Source of the DNA: Candidatus Bathyarchaeota archaeon
Lineage (GTDB): Archaea; Thermoproteota; Bathyarchaeia; Bathyarchaeales; DTEX01
Reading direction: 5' to 3'
DNA length: 5,029 nucleotides
NCBI GenBank assembly: GCA_026414245.1
Contig: JAOAJJ010000092.1
Location: 1-5,029 of the forward strand
Part shown: piece by piece, positions 4,912 through 5,029 of the stretch
How the letters are laid out: every line of letters begins with the position of its first letter
Position numbering within the stretch: position 1 is the first letter of the stretch
The notes under the pieces: model-generated
What the model saw: the letters and a program-made list of their open reading frames with translations, nothing else
What the model was told of the DNA's origin: nothing
Database searches by the model: none
Position numbers and translations under genes: made by a program

Positions 4912-5029
4912 ATGAGTAAGCCTCTATTTAAGGGTGTTCTTCCAGCGGTAATAACCCCGTTTGATCTTGAGGGAAACGTTGACTTCGATGCTCTCAGGGA
5001 GGTTGTGCGCTTCCAGATTGAGGCGGGGG
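4912..5029 (+). CDS. Dihydrodipicolinate synthase (DapA) / KDG aldolase / N-acetylneuraminate lyase family protein (partial, N-terminus only)
   Basis: Only the first 39 residues are in the window. They read FKGVLPAVITPFD (6-18), then EGNVDFDALREVVRFQIEAG (20-39). This is the first strand and helix of the class I aldolase TIM barrel: G-V-x-P-A-x-x-T-P-F, a G-x-V-D turn, and a helix of the form LR..VRFQI..G. Members condense or cleave pyruvate with aldehydes through a Schiff-base lysine, for example in lysine biosynthesis (DapA) or sugar-acid breakdown (KDG aldolase). The catalytic lysine and tyrosine lie beyond the edge, so the substrate cannot be assigned. The start matches the family N-terminus; GAGG just before the ATG is too close to be a clear SD. 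The gene diverges from tRNA-Gly with a 113-bp gap. Confidence 0.88.
   Translation, partial: MSKPLFKGVLPAVITPFDLEGNVDFDALREVVRFQIEAG

Overview
This window looks archaeal. It carries a small RNA polymerase subunit (RpoP/Rpb12 type), an archaeo-eukaryotic primase small-subunit relative, an archaeal-type S-adenosylhomocysteinase and an inositol-phosphatase family member of archaeal type. Several genes have TATA-like boxes about 25-30 bp before the inferred transcript start, and two small genes start with TTG behind Shine-Dalgarno sites. Base composition is moderate in genes and AT-rich between them. The TACK side of the Archaea (for example Bathyarchaeia-like lineages) is a reasonable guess, but nothing here fixes the lineage.

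Layout. Positions 1-701 (minus) hold an inositol monophosphatase/FBPase-type phosphatase, cut by the window edge at its C-terminus. It diverges from a 36-codon gene at 801-911 (plus) encoding a lysine- and tyrosine-rich peptide with a strong ribosome-binding site. Converging on that small gene is a minus-strand set transcribed from right to left: rpoP (3247-3086), ahcY (2982-1729) and a compact primase (PriS-like) gene (1701-934). The ahcY-to-primase gap is 27 bp, so these two are probably cotranscribed; rpoP to ahcY is 103 bp. The gap 3248-3515 has the rpoP promoter, an orphan Shine-Dalgarno sequence and a perfect 14-bp palindrome, but no gene that I can support.

Positions 4448-3516 (minus) encode a complete pentameric ligand-gated ion channel subunit (Cys-loop receptor superfamily, without the cysteines), with signal peptide, beta-rich ligand-binding domain and four membrane helices. 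It has its own near-leaderless promoter. Positions 4449-4720 hold that promoter and a small hairpin, with no convincing gene. A tRNA-Gly(GCC) with encoded CCA lies at 4798-4721 (minus), diverging from the start of a DapA/dihydrodipicolinate-synthase-family gene (4912 onward, plus) cut by the right edge.

The genes do not form one obvious pathway. rpoP, ahcY and the primase relative look like a housekeeping/information cluster (transcription, methyl-cycle clearance, nucleic-acid synthesis). The channel is the most unusual gene, and the minimal primase and the K/Y-rich peptide are the next most worth study. I see no CRISPR array, insertion sequence or integrase.
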